In this document: piece after piece, positions 51,344 through 60,482 of the stretch
Numbering within the stretch: position 1 is the stretch's first letter
Layout of the letters: each line of letters starts with the position of its first letter
Assembly: GCF_014646215.1 (NCBI RefSeq)
Contig: NZ_BMNA01000003.1
Span: 434,001 to 498,000 of the forward strand
Reading direction: 5' to 3'
Source of the DNA: Nakamurella endophytica
GTDB taxonomy: Bacteria > Actinomycetota > Actinomycetes > Mycobacteriales > Nakamurellaceae
Length of the DNA stretch: 64,000 nucleotides
The notes under the pieces: model-generated
Seen by the model: only the letters and a program-made list of their open reading frames with translations
Databases searched by the model: none
Told to the model about the DNA's origin: nothing
Program-made: the position numbers and the translations under genes

Positions 51344-52807
51344 TCAGCTGTGGTACTCGGACCACACGGACTGCAGCGAGTCCAGGAACGCCTGCGGCTG
51401 TTCCTTGCCGCCGATCACCGACTGCAGGCCGGACTCCAGCGCGTCGAGCATGGCGGGAGCGGCGAAGTCCTGGAAGGGGATGAGACCGTCGTCGCCGACG
51501 ACCTTCTGGTTCGCGGTCACCAGGTCGCCGAGCACGCCGGTGGCGGCCGGGGCGGCCTTGGCGTTCGGCGGCAGGAAGCCGCCCTCGGCCTCGATCTTGG
51601 TGGCCTCCGGGCTCTGCAGGAAGTTCAGGAACGCCGCGACGGCCTCGGGGTGCTGGGTCTTGGCGGACACCGCGTAGGAGACGCTGAACCCGTTGCCCAC
51701 GGCCTTGCCGCCCGCGGTGGCCGGCGGCATGACGCTGAAGCCGACCTGGTCCCCGAGTGCCTTGGCCAGCTGGGCGGCGGCCCAGTTGCCGTTGATGTGG
51801 AACACGCTCTTGCCCTGGGCGAACGCCGTGGCCGAGTCGTTCTCGCTGGTGCCGTTGGCCGACGACGGGAAGTAGCCCTTGCTGGCGTACTCGCCCACCT
51901 TCTGCGTGGCCTGCAGCGCCTGCGGCGTGGAGATGGTGCTGCCGGCCTTGCCGTTGACCCAGTCGCGCTGCGCCTGCGGGTCCCACAGCACGTTGAGCAG
52001 CGAGCCCCACAGGTGCAGCCCGCCGGTGTCGAGCGACCCGACCGACAGCCCGGTGAGACCGGCGGCCTTGGCCTTCTCCAGGTCGGCCTCGAAGTCGGCC
52101 AGCGTGGCCGGCGGCGCGGTGATCCCGGCCTTCTTCATCAGGGTCTTGTTGTAGTAGAGCCCGACCAGGGACAGGCCGGCCGGCACCGCGATCAGCTTGC
52201 CGGTGCCCAGGATCTTGCCGGTGCTGTCGACCCGGAGCATGTCGAGCGCCGACTTGGGGAAGCTGGTGTCCCAGCCGTAGGCCTGCTCGTAGGGCGTCAG
52301 GTCCTTGATCAGGCCGGCCGCCGACAGGTCCTTGAGGGCCGCGTTGTACTGCACGATGTCCGGCGGGGTGGCCGAGCTCATCGTCAGCTTCAGCGACTTC
52401 ACGTAGTCGTTGAACTGGGTGTACTGGGTCGTGATGGTGATGTTCGGGTACTTGGCGTGGAACGCGTCCGCCAGCGCCTTGGTCATGTCGGGGCTGTCGG
52501 TGAACGCCATCTTCAGCTCGATGGTGTCCGTCGGGACCGCCGTGGGGACGGCCGGGGCTCCGGACGAGGCGGATCCCGACCCGGACGAGCCGGCGGAGCC
52601 GCTGGAGGCTGAGCCCGATCCGGACGCCGAATCCGATCCGGATGCCGATCCCGTGGCCGAGGACGATCCGGCGCTGCTCGTGCTGGACGCCGTCGTCGCG
52701 GACGACGAGCTGCCCCCGGACCCCGGTGTCAGGCCGCCGCAGGCCGCCACGAGTGCGGCCAGCGCCGCCATCGCCACGACCCGAGCCGGCCGCTGCATCC
52801 TGCCCAT
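51344..52807 (-). CDS. Extracellular sugar-binding lipoprotein (ABC importer)
   Basis: 487 residues. Lipoprotein signal (VVAMAALAALVAACGG) followed by a very long Ser/Gly/Ala-rich linker to about residue 75. The type 1 solute-binding fold then follows (IELKMAFTDSPDMTKALADAFHAKYPNITITTQ; KLIAVPAGLSLVGLYYNKTLMKKAGI). ATG 52807 follows GGAGG. It is first in the sugar operon. No ATPase gene is present in the operon; in actinobacteria such importers commonly share an MsiK-type ATPase encoded elsewhere. Confidence 0.93.
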   Translation of the reverse strand: MGRMQRPARVVAMAALAALVAACGGLTPGSGGSSSSATTASSTSSAGSSSATGSASGSDSASGSGSASSGSAGSSGSGSASSGAPAVPTAVPTDTIELKMAFTDSPDMTKALADAFHAKYPNITITTQYTQFNDYVKSLKLTMSSATPPDIVQYNAALKDLSAAGLIKDLTPYEQAYGWDTSFPKSALDMLRVDSTGKILGTGKLIAVPAGLSLVGLYYNKTLMKKAGITAPPATLADFEADLEKAKAAGLTGLSVGSLDTGGLHLWGSLLNVLWDPQAQRDWVNGKAGSTISTPQALQATQKVGEYASKGYFPSSANGTSENDSATAFAQGKSVFHINGNWAAAQLAKALGDQVGFSVMPPATAGGKAVGNGFSVSYAVSAKTQHPEAVAAFLNFLQSPEATKIEAEGGFLPPNAKAAPAATGVLGDLVTANQKVVGDDGLIPFQDFAAPAMLDALESGLQSVIGGKEQPQAFLDSLQSVWSEYHS

Positions 52808-52967
52808 TGCTGCCTCCGTGCGTCGAGAGGGTGCCCGGACGTCGCTCCGGCGCCACGTATCCGCTGAGGAAAGCAGCGCCGGCGGTCGCCGTCAAGAGCC
52901 GGTCCGGAGCAAAGCATGCGTCGATGACAAAGTCCGCCGGAGCCGGTCACCGCGACAGCGTTTGCCG

Positions 52968-52991
52968 CGCAACGTGATCCTGCGAGTTGCG
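52968..52991. promoter_or_regulatory. Inverted repeat between the binding-protein and ROK genes
   Basis: CGCAAC (52968-52973) and GTTGCG (52986-52991) form a 6-bp inverted repeat with a 12-base spacer, 45 bases upstream of the ROK start. It is a candidate ROK-regulator operator. Confidence 0.35.
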
Positions 52992-53035
52992 TCCGACCGG
53001 TTCCGGTTCGGTGGGCCCGGTGACATACTCCGCCG

Positions 53036-54226
53036 GTGGCGGCACGGCGGAACCTGCGCGGTCTGCTGTCCACCGCCGACGTCGGCGCGGTCAACCGCGG
53101 CCGGCTGCTGCAGTCGCTGATCGACGACGGGCCGGCCTCCCGCGCGGAGCTCGGGCGGCGGGTGAACGTGCCGCGGGCCAGCATCGGCGTCATCGTCTCC
53201 GGGCTGCTGGCCGACGGCATCCTGCAGGAGGACGAGCCGGTCCCGCCGGCGGACGGCATCGGGAAGCCGGCGCGGCCGCTGTGGTTCACCCGCACCGCGT
53301 TGCTCTCCGGTGCCGTCGCCGTCTCCCGCTGCTGCGTCGAGATCGCCGTCGTGGCCGCCGGCGGCGACGTGCTGGCCCGGCGCGCGGTCGCCGTGGACAC
53401 CGACCGGGGACCGGACCGCCTGGACCAGGAGGTGCTGCGCGCGGCCGCGGACGTGCTGGGCCCGTTCCGGGACCGGCTGTGCGGCATCGGCCTGTCCGCG
53501 CCGGCCCTGTGCAGCCCGACCGAGCGGGAGGTGGTGGCCTGCCTGCCGGCGCCCGGGCTCGTGGGGACCCGGCTGCCGGAGCTGCTCGAGCAGCTGTTCG
53601 GCGTCCCGACGCTGCTGGAGCAGGACGTCCGGGCCATCGCGCTGGGGGAGAAGTGGTTCGGGCTGGGCCGGGGCCGCCGCGACTTTGCGGCACTGCAGTT
53701 CGACGTCGGCGTCGGCGGCGGCATCATGCTGGACGGCCACCTGTGGGGCGCGCACGCCCGGTACACCATGCAGCTGGGGCACACCTGCGTCGACGTGGAC
53801 GGCGACCGGTGCAAGTGCGGGCTCACCGGGTGCTGGGAGACGGTGGCGAGCCTGCGCTGGTTGCGGCGGGCGGCGGCGGTCGCCGGGATCCCGGGAGGGC
53901 GGACCACCTCGCCGGCGCGCCTGCACCGCCGCGCCGCCGCCGGGGACGCCGCGGCCGCCGCGGTGCTGGACCGCTACGGCGACCAGCTGGCGATCGGCAT
54001 CGGCAACCTGGTGCAGCTGCTGTCGCTGGACCTGTTCGTGCTGCACGGGGCCGTCGTCGGCGCGGGACCGGACTTCCTGGCGGCGCTGCGGGCCAAGGTC
54101 CTGGCCCGGGTGATGCCGGAGCTGGCGACCGGTGTCGAGCTCGTGTACTCCCGGTTGGACCAGGACTCGGTGCTGCTCGGAGCCGCCGCGGTCGTGCTCA
54201 CCCGCTACCTCGGCGCCGCCGCGTGA
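53036..54226 (+). CDS. ROK-family transcriptional regulator
   Basis: 396 residues. N-terminal winged helix-turn-helix (GRLLQSLIDDGPASRAELGRRVNVPRASIGVIVSGLLADGI) and a C-terminal ROK sugar-kinase-like domain. This has VGVGGGIMLDGHLWGAHA, GHTCVDVDGDRC and the zinc site KCGLTGCWETVAS. It starts at GTG 53036, divergent from the sugar importer operon over 228 bases, and so probably represses that operon until the sugar is present. Confidence 0.93.
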   Translation: MAARRNLRGLLSTADVGAVNRGRLLQSLIDDGPASRAELGRRVNVPRASIGVIVSGLLADGILQEDEPVPPADGIGKPARPLWFTRTALLSGAVAVSRCCVEIAVVAAGGDVLARRAVAVDTDRGPDRLDQEVLRAAADVLGPFRDRLCGIGLSAPALCSPTEREVVACLPAPGLVGTRLPELLEQLFGVPTLLEQDVRAIALGEKWFGLGRGRRDFAALQFDVGVGGGIMLDGHLWGAHARYTMQLGHTCVDVDGDRCKCGLTGCWETVASLRWLRRAAAVAGIPGGRTTSPARLHRRAAAGDAAAAAVLDRYGDQLAIGIGNLVQLLSLDLFVLHGAVVGAGPDFLAALRAKVLARVMPELATGVELVYSRLDQDSVLLGAAAVVLTRYLGAAA

Positions 54227-54241
54227 CGGCGTCCTGGGCGG

Positions 54242-54889
54242 TCAGCGCCGGCGGGCCACCACCGCGTACAGCGGGTCCCCGCGGTAGCGGCCACCGCGGT
54301 CCCGGCCCGGCGGCGTCCGCAGCGACACCTCCGGCTCGGTAAAGCCGCCGGCGCGGCGCAGGTAGTCCGCGACCACGGCGCAGCGACCGTCGTCGTCCGT
54401 CGCGAGCCAGCCCTGGACGGCCTTGGTGGGGAAGCACCGGTTCGAGAAGGTGAGGACGACGGGGCAGCCGGGACGCAGCACCCGCGCGACCTCGGCGAGC
54501 ACCTCGACCGGCCGGACCAGGTAGTCGATCGAGACGCAGCAGAGGACGGCGTCGAAGTCGGCGTCGGGGAACGGCAGCACCGGGTCGAGGTTGAGGTCCT
54601 GCACCACCGTGCCGGTGGCCATCGGGTTGGCGGCGAGCTCGACCGCGTTGAGACCGAGCACGACCAGCTCGGCCGGCGCCACGCGCAGGTGGCTGACCCA
54701 CGAGGACATCAGGTCCAGTACCCGACGCCCGGGTGTCGAGCCGTCCACCCCGAGTTCTGCGTACAGGGCGCCGACGGCGGCGACGGCCGCGTCGTCGATG
54801 TGGGTGACCAGTCGGGGAGCCGCGTAGAACAGCCCGTCGGGCGTCTCGTCGTGGCGGTCGAAGAACCCGTCGGGAACGGCGTCGGTCAC
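54242..54889 (-). CDS. Class I SAM-dependent methyltransferase
   Basis: 215 residues. The SAM-binding loop is the variant RVLDLMSSWVSHL, followed by VVLGLNAVELAANPMA, PFPDADFDAVLCCVSIDYLVRPVEVLAEVARVLRPGCPVVLTFSNRCF. A Gly-rich C-terminus ends it. The substrate is unknown. It lies 15 bases from the end of the convergent ROK gene and begins with GTG 54889. Confidence 0.88.
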   Translation of the reverse strand: MTDAVPDGFFDRHDETPDGLFYAAPRLVTHIDDAAVAAVGALYAELGVDGSTPGRRVLDLMSSWVSHLRVAPAELVVLGLNAVELAANPMATGTVVQDLNLDPVLPFPDADFDAVLCCVSIDYLVRPVEVLAEVARVLRPGCPVVLTFSNRCFPTKAVQGWLATDDDGRCAVVADYLRRAGGFTEPEVSLRTPPGRDRGGRYRGDPLYAVVARRR

Positions 54890-54926
54890 CGTCCCAGCAT
54901 GCCCGCCGGGACGCGGGTGGTCCCGG

Positions 54927-55097
54927 TCAGGCGGCGCGGGCGGTGTAGTCGGCGGCCTCCGGGCGGGACGCCGCCGCGGTCCAGTCGATCATCGCCTGCA
55001 TCCGGCGGCCACGACCCAGCCGCTCGGTCAGCGCACCGACCAGCAGGCCGAGGGCCACCAGCAGACCGCATCCGGCCCAGACCCCGACGACCCACAT
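54927..55097 (-). CDS. Small single-helix membrane protein (hypothetical)
   Basis: 56 residues: one hydrophobic helix (MWVVGVWAGCGLLVALGLLV), then a basic stretch LTERLGRGRRMQAMID. The start is uncertain; the frame is open further upstream and the ribosome site is weak. No family recognised. The following 250 bases up to the next gene hold nothing I can name. Confidence 0.4.
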   Translation of the reverse strand: MWVVGVWAGCGLLVALGLLVGALTERLGRGRRMQAMIDWTAAASRPEAADYTARAA

Positions 55098-55350
55098 GAC
55101 CACGGTGAACAGTGTCCTGCCCCTTCTCCCGGCGACCCCGGTGCCCTTCTCGGCAACCGGTGCAACCGAGACTAGGAGCGTTCCGGGCGGGCCGGAACGC
55201 CTTCCGGCCCGGTCCACTCCACGGGGTCCGGGCCGCCACGGAGCGTGCAGGGGACGGCGCCACCGACGGTGGCCGGGCACCCGCGACGGCGGCACGGTCG
55301 GGGGACGCGGTGACCGGGAGCGGTCGGCGTGGGGCGGGCCGCGGAGGCCT

Positions 55351-56106
55351 TCAGCGCAGGTAGGACGCTCCGTTCACGTCGACGACGGTGCCGCTGACCC
55401 ACTCCGGCGCCGCGGTGGCCAGCCAGGTCACGACGTCGGCCACCTCGTCCGCCCTGGCCACCCGGCCGAACGGGCTCTGCGCCCGGACCGCGTCGCCGGA
55501 CGGCCCGTCGAGGACGTCCCGGGCCATCTCGGTCTGCACGAACCCGGGCGCGACCGCCGCCGTGACGATCCCGAGCGGGGCCAGCGCGACCGCCAGAGAC
55601 TGCGTCATGGCGTGCAACGCCGCCTTGCTGGCGCCGTAGGCGGGGGTGACCGGCTCGCCACGGTAGGCGCCCCGGGACCCGACGTTGACCACCCGGCCCC
55701 CGGCCGGCCCGCCGGGCCGGTGCCGCCGGTGGTCGACGAACAGCCACGTCAGGTTGGCCGGACCGAAGAGGTTCACCTCGACGGTGCTCCGCCAGGCCTG
55801 CTGCCACCCCGGGTAGTCGGTGGCGTCCACCGGGTGGGCGCGGAAGACCCCCGCGTTGTTGACCAGCACGTCAAGACCGTCGAGGCCGTCCACCGCGGCG
55901 GCGAGGACGTCGGCGCAGCGGTCCGGGGACGCCACGTCGCCCGACACCGCCACGTGCCCCTCGCCCGGCAGGCCGTCCCGGACGCGCTCGGCCGCGGCGA
56001 CGTCCCGCCCGGCGTGCACGGCCACCCGCACACCGGCGGCGGCCAGGGCCAGCGCGATCTGCCTGCCGATGCCACGACTCGATCCGGTCACCAGGGCGGA
56101 GGTCAC
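55351..56106 (-). CDS. SDR-family oxidoreductase
   Basis: 251-residue classical SDR: ALVTGSSRGIGRQIALAL, NNAGVFRAHP, the serine in VNVGSRGAYRG, YGASK, and a C-terminal TVVDVNGASYLR. It begins with GTG 56106, 54 bases after the prenyltransferase stop on the same strand. It could therefore take part in the phenolic-lipid pathway, for example as a ketoreductase or quinone-handling enzyme; this is inference. Confidence 0.9.
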   Translation of the reverse strand: MTSALVTGSSRGIGRQIALALAAAGVRVAVHAGRDVAAAERVRDGLPGEGHVAVSGDVASPDRCADVLAAAVDGLDGLDVLVNNAGVFRAHPVDATDYPGWQQAWRSTVEVNLFGPANLTWLFVDHRRHRPGGPAGGRVVNVGSRGAYRGEPVTPAYGASKAALHAMTQSLAVALAPLGIVTAAVAPGFVQTEMARDVLDGPSGDAVRAQSPFGRVARADEVADVVTWLATAAPEWVSGTVVDVNGASYLR

Positions 56107-56160
56107 GGGGGTGGACGCTACCCACCGCCGGCGCCGCGGCGGCGGGGCCCCCGTGGCCGG

Positions 56161-57024
56161 TCAGACGAGCCGGGCCCCGGACGTGGCGAACAGTGCGACG
56201 TCGGCGAGCACCACGACCACCGTCGCGGTGAACATCCACCGGCCCGCCGGCCGGCGCCAGCCGTGCGCCGCCCCGGTGACCGCGACGACGGCGAGCACCG
56301 CGGCGGCCGTCCACGCCACCGGCCCGGACCGCCCCCCGGAGCCGAAGAGGATCACCAGCGACGAGACGAACAGCAGCGACGGTGCCGCGACCGCGGTGGC
56401 CCGGGCGCCGAGCCGGTGCGGCAGCCCTCGGACACCGGTGGCCGCGTCGGCGGCCAGGTCCGGCAGCACGTTGGCCAGGTGCGCCGAGACGCCGAACAGC
56501 GCGCCGGCGACGACCGCCCACGCCGCCGGCCACGGGTGCCCGGGCAGGGCGAGCGTGGCGACCGCGGGCAGGGCGCCGAACGCGACGGCGAACGGCACGG
56601 CCGACCACACCGTCGACTTGACCCCCAGGTTGTAGGCCCAGCCGCAGGCCACCACCAGCAGCGAGGCCACCCCGGCAGGCCACCCGAGGGCGAGCGACAG
56701 CGGCACGCACACCAGGGCGCCGGCCACCGCGGCGGACCGGACCAGCCGCTCCGGGACCGCACCGACCGCCACCGGCTTGTCGGTCCGTCCGACGGCCCGG
56801 TCCCGGGCGGCGTCGACCGCGTCGTTGCACCAGCCGATGGACAGGTGGCCGGCCAGCACCGCGAGGGCGACGAGCACCACCCGGCCGGCCGGGTTGCCGG
56901 CCAGCACGGCCAGGCCCGTCGCGATCAGGGTCACCGCGGCGGTCGGCACGGGGTGGCACGAGGACAGCAGGGCCCGGACCGGGGACCGCCGGGCCGCGAC
57001 CGCCGGCGTCCGGCTCTGGCTCAT
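56161..57024 (-). CDS. UbiA-family prenyltransferase
   Basis: 287 residues with eight or nine membrane helices. Both prenyl-diphosphate aspartate motifs are present: GWCNDAVDAARDRAVGRTDKPV (NDxxDxxxD) and VLPDLAADAATGVRGLP (DxxxD). It should attach a prenyl chain to a phenolic or quinone acceptor. It is divergent from a type III polyketide synthase over 94 bases, as in actinobacterial clusters where a UbiA enzyme prenylates an alkylresorcinol-derived hydroquinone. Confidence 0.9.
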   Translation of the reverse strand: MSQSRTPAVAARRSPVRALLSSCHPVPTAAVTLIATGLAVLAGNPAGRVVLVALAVLAGHLSIGWCNDAVDAARDRAVGRTDKPVAVGAVPERLVRSAAVAGALVCVPLSLALGWPAGVASLLVVACGWAYNLGVKSTVWSAVPFAVAFGALPAVATLALPGHPWPAAWAVVAGALFGVSAHLANVLPDLAADAATGVRGLPHRLGARATAVAAPSLLFVSSLVILFGSGGRSGPVAWTAAAVLAVVAVTGAAHGWRRPAGRWMFTATVVVVLADVALFATSGARLV

Positions 57025-57118
57025 GCGTCCCGATGGTAGGGACCGCGGTGGGTGCCGTGCCCCGGGCCGCCGCCGGCACGCCCGGCCGGCGCGTGCCGGC
57101 CTTCCGTACAGTGCTGCC

Positions 57119-58183
57119 ATGACGACCCTCGCGGCGGTCCACGGTGTCGTGCCCCCGCACCGGTACGAGCAGGCGGAGATCACCGCGGCGTTCGCCGAGT
57201 TCTGCCTGGGCCCGGGAGGGGACGCCGCGGTGGTCCGCCGGCTGCACCGGAACGCCCGGGTCGAGGCCCGGAACCTGGCGCTGCCGCTCGAGCGCTACGC
57301 GGCGCTGCGGGACTTCACCGAGGCCAACGACGAGTTCCTGGCCGTCGCCGAGGACCTCGCCGCGCTGGCCCTGCTGGGCGCGCTGGACGCCGCCGGGATC
57401 GCGCCGGGCGAGGTGGACCTGGTGGTGTCGACCACGGTGACCGGGCTGGCGGTGCCGTCGCTCGAGGCCAGGGTGGCGGCCCGGGTGGGTCTGCGGCCCG
57501 ACGTCAAGCGGGTGCCGCTGTTCGGGTTGGGCTGCGTGGCCGGCGCGGCCGGTGTGGCGCGGCTGCACGACTACCTCGTCGGGCACCCGGACCAGGTCGC
57601 GGTGCTGGTGGCCGTGGAGCTGTGCTCGCTGACGGTCCAGCGCGGCGACCGGTCCGTGGCGAACCTGGTCGCCAGCGGCCTGTTCGGGGACGGCGCCGCC
57701 GCGGTGGTCGCGGTCGGCGCGGAGGCCGCCGCCCGCCGCGGCCTGGCCGGGCCGCAGGTGGTGGACAGCCGCAGCCACCTCTACCCGGACACCGGGCGGA
57801 CGATGGGCTGGGACATCGGGGCGCACGGCCTGACCATCGTGCTGGACGCGCAGGTGCCCGTGCTGGTCCGCCGGTACCTCGGCGCCGACGTGCGCGGATT
57901 CCTCGGCGACCACGGGCTGCGCCCGGCGGACGTCGGGGCGTGGGTGTCGCACCCCGGCGGCCCCAAGGTGATCGAGGCCATCCAGGACGAGCTCGACCTG
58001 CCCTCCGACGCCCTCGAGATGACCTGGCGGTCGCTGGCCGAGGCCGGCAACATGTCGTCGGTCTCCGTGCTGCACGTGCTGCGGGACACCCTGGTCAAGC
58101 GGTCCCCGGCGCCGGGCACGCCCGGCCTGATGATGGCCATGGGCCCGGGGTTCTGCTCCGAGCTCGTGCTGCTGCGCTGCTGA
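57119..58183 (+). CDS. Type III polyketide synthase (chalcone-synthase-like)
   Basis: 354 residues. The catalytic triad is visible: Cys139 in GLGCVAGAAG, His278 in SHPGGPKV, Asn311 in AEAGNMSS, with a C-terminal GFGPG-like MGPGFCSELVLL. These enzymes extend an acyl-CoA with malonyl-CoA and cyclise it, often to alkylresorcinols or alkylpyrones. An ICMT-like gene starts five bases after its stop and an FAD enzyme follows, so it begins a small phenolic-lipid operon. The start is ATG 57119. Confidence 0.95.
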   Translation: MTTLAAVHGVVPPHRYEQAEITAAFAEFCLGPGGDAAVVRRLHRNARVEARNLALPLERYAALRDFTEANDEFLAVAEDLAALALLGALDAAGIAPGEVDLVVSTTVTGLAVPSLEARVAARVGLRPDVKRVPLFGLGCVAGAAGVARLHDYLVGHPDQVAVLVAVELCSLTVQRGDRSVANLVASGLFGDGAAAVVAVGAEAAARRGLAGPQVVDSRSHLYPDTGRTMGWDIGAHGLTIVLDAQVPVLVRRYLGADVRGFLGDHGLRPADVGAWVSHPGGPKVIEAIQDELDLPSDALEMTWRSLAEAGNMSSVSVLHVLRDTLVKRSPAPGTPGLMMAMGPGFCSELVLLRC

Positions 58184-58188
58184 CCGCC

Positions 58189-58731
58189 GTGACCGGTTCC
58201 GTCGTCGCGTACCTGGTGCTGGTGCTGGCCGTGGCGGCGCAGCGCCTGGCGGAGCTGTCGCTGTCCCGGCGGCACGAGCGGGCGGCCCGCGCCCGTGGCG
58301 GCTACGAGGTGGGCCGGGGTCACTACCCGGTGATGGTGGCGTTGCACACGGCCCTGCTGCTGGGCTGCATCGTCGAGGTGCTGGTCGCGCACCGGCCGTT
58401 CGTGCCGTGGCTGGGCTGGCCGATGCTGGTGCTGCTGGCCGGGGCGCAGGCGGTGCGGGTGTGGTGCATCCGCTCCCTCGGCGAGCGCTGGACGACCCGG
58501 GTGATCGTGCTGCCCGGCGCGCCGCTGGTCGCGACCGGCCCCTACCGGTGGCTGCGGCACCCCAACTACCTGGCCGTGGCGGTGGAGGGGGTCGCGCTGT
58601 CGCTGGTGCACACGGCGTGGCTGACGGCGGCCGTCTTCACGGTGGCGAACCTGGCGCTGCTGCGCGTCCGGATCCGCACCGAGGACCGGGCACTGGCAGG
58701 AGCGTCGGCCGTGCCCGGCGTTCCGGCGTGA
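58189..58731 (+). CDS. Isoprenylcysteine carboxyl methyltransferase (ICMT)-family membrane methyltransferase
   Basis: 180 residues with about five hydrophobic helices and the ICMT signature at the C-terminus: VATGPYRWLRHPNYLAVAVEGVALSLVHTAW. Bacterial members next to type III PKS genes methylate phenolic hydroxyls of alkylresorcinols rather than isoprenylcysteine. The gene starts with GTG just after the PKS stop and overlaps the FAD enzyme start by four bases. Confidence 0.9.
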   Translation: MTGSVVAYLVLVLAVAAQRLAELSLSRRHERAARARGGYEVGRGHYPVMVALHTALLLGCIVEVLVAHRPFVPWLGWPMLVLLAGAQAVRVWCIRSLGERWTTRVIVLPGAPLVATGPYRWLRHPNYLAVAVEGVALSLVHTAWLTAAVFTVANLALLRVRIRTEDRALAGASAVPGVPA

Positions 58732-59747
58732 TCGACGTCCTGGTGGTCGGGGCCGGGCCGGCGGGACTGGCCACCGCGCTGGCCGCGGAACGGCTGGGCC
58801 TGTCGGTGTCGGTGCTCGAGTCCCGCCCGGCGCCGATCGACAAGGCCTGCGGCGAGGGCCTGATGCCCGGCGCCGTCCGGGCGCTGCGCGAGCTGGGCGT
58901 GCAGGTCGCCGGCCGGCCGTTCGCCGGCATCCGGTACCTGGACGGCCGGAACCTGGCCGAGGCCCGGTTCGCCGGCGCGCCCGGCGCCGGGGTCCGGCGG
59001 ACGGAGCTGCACGACGCCCTGATGGCCGCGGTCGCCGGGCGCGGCATCGACGTCCGGCAGGCCGCGGTGGGCGCCGTCGAGCAGGACGGCGACACGGTGC
59101 GGGCCGGCGGGTCGACCGCCCGGTACCTGGTGGCCGCCGACGGCCTGCACTCGCCGGTGCGGCGCAGCCTGGGCCTGGACGTCCCGGGCGGCGGACCGGG
59201 CCGGTGGGGGCAGCGCCGGCACTTCGCCGTCCGGCCGTGGACGGACCTGGTCGAGGTGCACTGGGCGGCCGGAGCCGAGGCCTACGTGACGCCGGTCGGC
59301 CCGGATCTGGTCGGGGTGGCGGTGCTCAGCACCGACCGCGGCTCGTTCGAGGACCACCTGGCGCGGTTCCCGCAGCTGGTCGGACGCCTCGCCGGCGCCC
59401 CGTCCGTGGGCCGGGTGCGCGGTGCCGGCCGGCTGCGGCAGCGGTCGGCCCGCCGCGTCGCCGGGCGGGTGCTGCTGGTCGGCGACGCCGCCGGGTACGT
59501 CGACGCGCTGACCGGTGAGGGCATCGCGGTCGCGGTGGCGAGCGCGTCCGCGGCGGCCGGGTGCCTGGCGACCGGCCGCCCCGAGGACTACGAGGACCGC
59601 TGGCGGGCGGCCACCCGGCGCTACCGCTGGCTGACCGAGACCTTGCTCTGGTCGTCGTCCCGGCCGGCGCTGCGACGCACCATCGTGCCGGCCGCCCGGC
59701 GGGTGCCCTGGCTGTTCGGCATGGCGGTGCGGCAGCTCGCCGGCTGA
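58728..59747 (+). CDS. FAD-dependent oxidoreductase (geranylgeranyl-reductase / phenolic hydroxylase-like)
   Basis: 339 residues. The FAD fold is clear: DVLVVGAGPAGLATALAAERLG, CGEGLMPGAVRALRELGV, the Asp-Gly VAADGLHSPVRRSL, and VLLVGDAAGYVDALTGEGIAVA. It resembles both geranylgeranyl reductases and flavin hydroxylases; either reaction fits a pathway that makes and prenylates a hydroquinone. GTG 58728 overlaps the ICMT-like stop. Confidence 0.9.
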   Translation: MIDVLVVGAGPAGLATALAAERLGLSVSVLESRPAPIDKACGEGLMPGAVRALRELGVQVAGRPFAGIRYLDGRNLAEARFAGAPGAGVRRTELHDALMAAVAGRGIDVRQAAVGAVEQDGDTVRAGGSTARYLVAADGLHSPVRRSLGLDVPGGGPGRWGQRRHFAVRPWTDLVEVHWAAGAEAYVTPVGPDLVGVAVLSTDRGSFEDHLARFPQLVGRLAGAPSVGRVRGAGRLRQRSARRVAGRVLLVGDAAGYVDALTGEGIAVAVASASAAAGCLATGRPEDYEDRWRAATRRYRWLTETLLWSSSRPALRRTIVPAARRVPWLFGMAVRQLAG

Positions 59748-59828
59748 CGCCGGCCGCCGGACGGCGAACCGGCGCGTGCCGCCGGGACCACGGCCGTCGC
59801 CGCCCGTCGCCGCCCGTACGGTGGCCGG

Positions 59829-60473
59829 ATGGGACCGCAGGACTGGCTGGCGCGGACCCGCACCTCCTACGACACGGTGGCCGCCGCCTACGCCGACTTC
59901 GTCCGCGGCCGGACGGCGGCCGACTCCTACGACCGGGCACTGCTCGAGCTCTTCGTGGCGCTGGTACAGGCCGGCGGCGGCGGGCCGGTGCTCGACATGG
60001 GGTGCGGACCGGGCGAGCTGACCGGCACCCTGCGCGACCTCGGCGTCGACGCCCGCGGGCTGGACCTCTCGCCGGCGATGATCGCCCTGGCCCGGCGCGA
60101 CCACCCGGGCGTGCCGTTCGAGGTCGGCTCGATGACCGAGGTCGAGTTCCCCGACGCCTCGCTGGGCGGCATCGTGTCGTGGTACTCGCTCATCCACGTC
60201 CCGGACGACGACGCGGTGCGGGTGCTCCGGCGCTGGGCGCGGATGCTCCGCCCGGGCGGGGTGGTGCTGCTGGGTTTCCACGTCGGCGTCCGCTCGTCGC
60301 ACAAGCTCGAGGGCTACGGCGGCCACCCCATGGACCTCTGGGTGCACCGCCGCACCCCCGAGCAGCTGGCCGAGTGGCTGACCGGTGCCGGGCTGACCGT
60401 CGACCTGCAGGCGCTGCGCGACCACGCCGCGGACGTGCCGCAGGCCCGGGTGTTCGCCCGGCGCCCGGACTGA
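59829..60473 (+). CDS. Class I SAM-dependent methyltransferase
   Basis: 214 residues. SAM motif VLDMGCGPGELTGTLRDLG, acidic GLDLSPAMIALARRDHPGV, post-motif ASLGGIVSWYSLIHVPDDDAVRVLRRWARMLRPGGVVLLGFH. It is 81 bases downstream of the FAD enzyme on the same strand and may be in the phenolic-lipid operon or stand alone. Substrate unknown. Confidence 0.9.
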   Translation: MGPQDWLARTRTSYDTVAAAYADFVRGRTAADSYDRALLELFVALVQAGGGGPVLDMGCGPGELTGTLRDLGVDARGLDLSPAMIALARRDHPGVPFEVGSMTEVEFPDASLGGIVSWYSLIHVPDDDAVRVLRRWARMLRPGGVVLLGFHVGVRSSHKLEGYGGHPMDLWVHRRTPEQLAEWLTGAGLTVDLQALRDHAADVPQARVFARRPD

Positions 60474-60482
60474 CCGGCCGGG

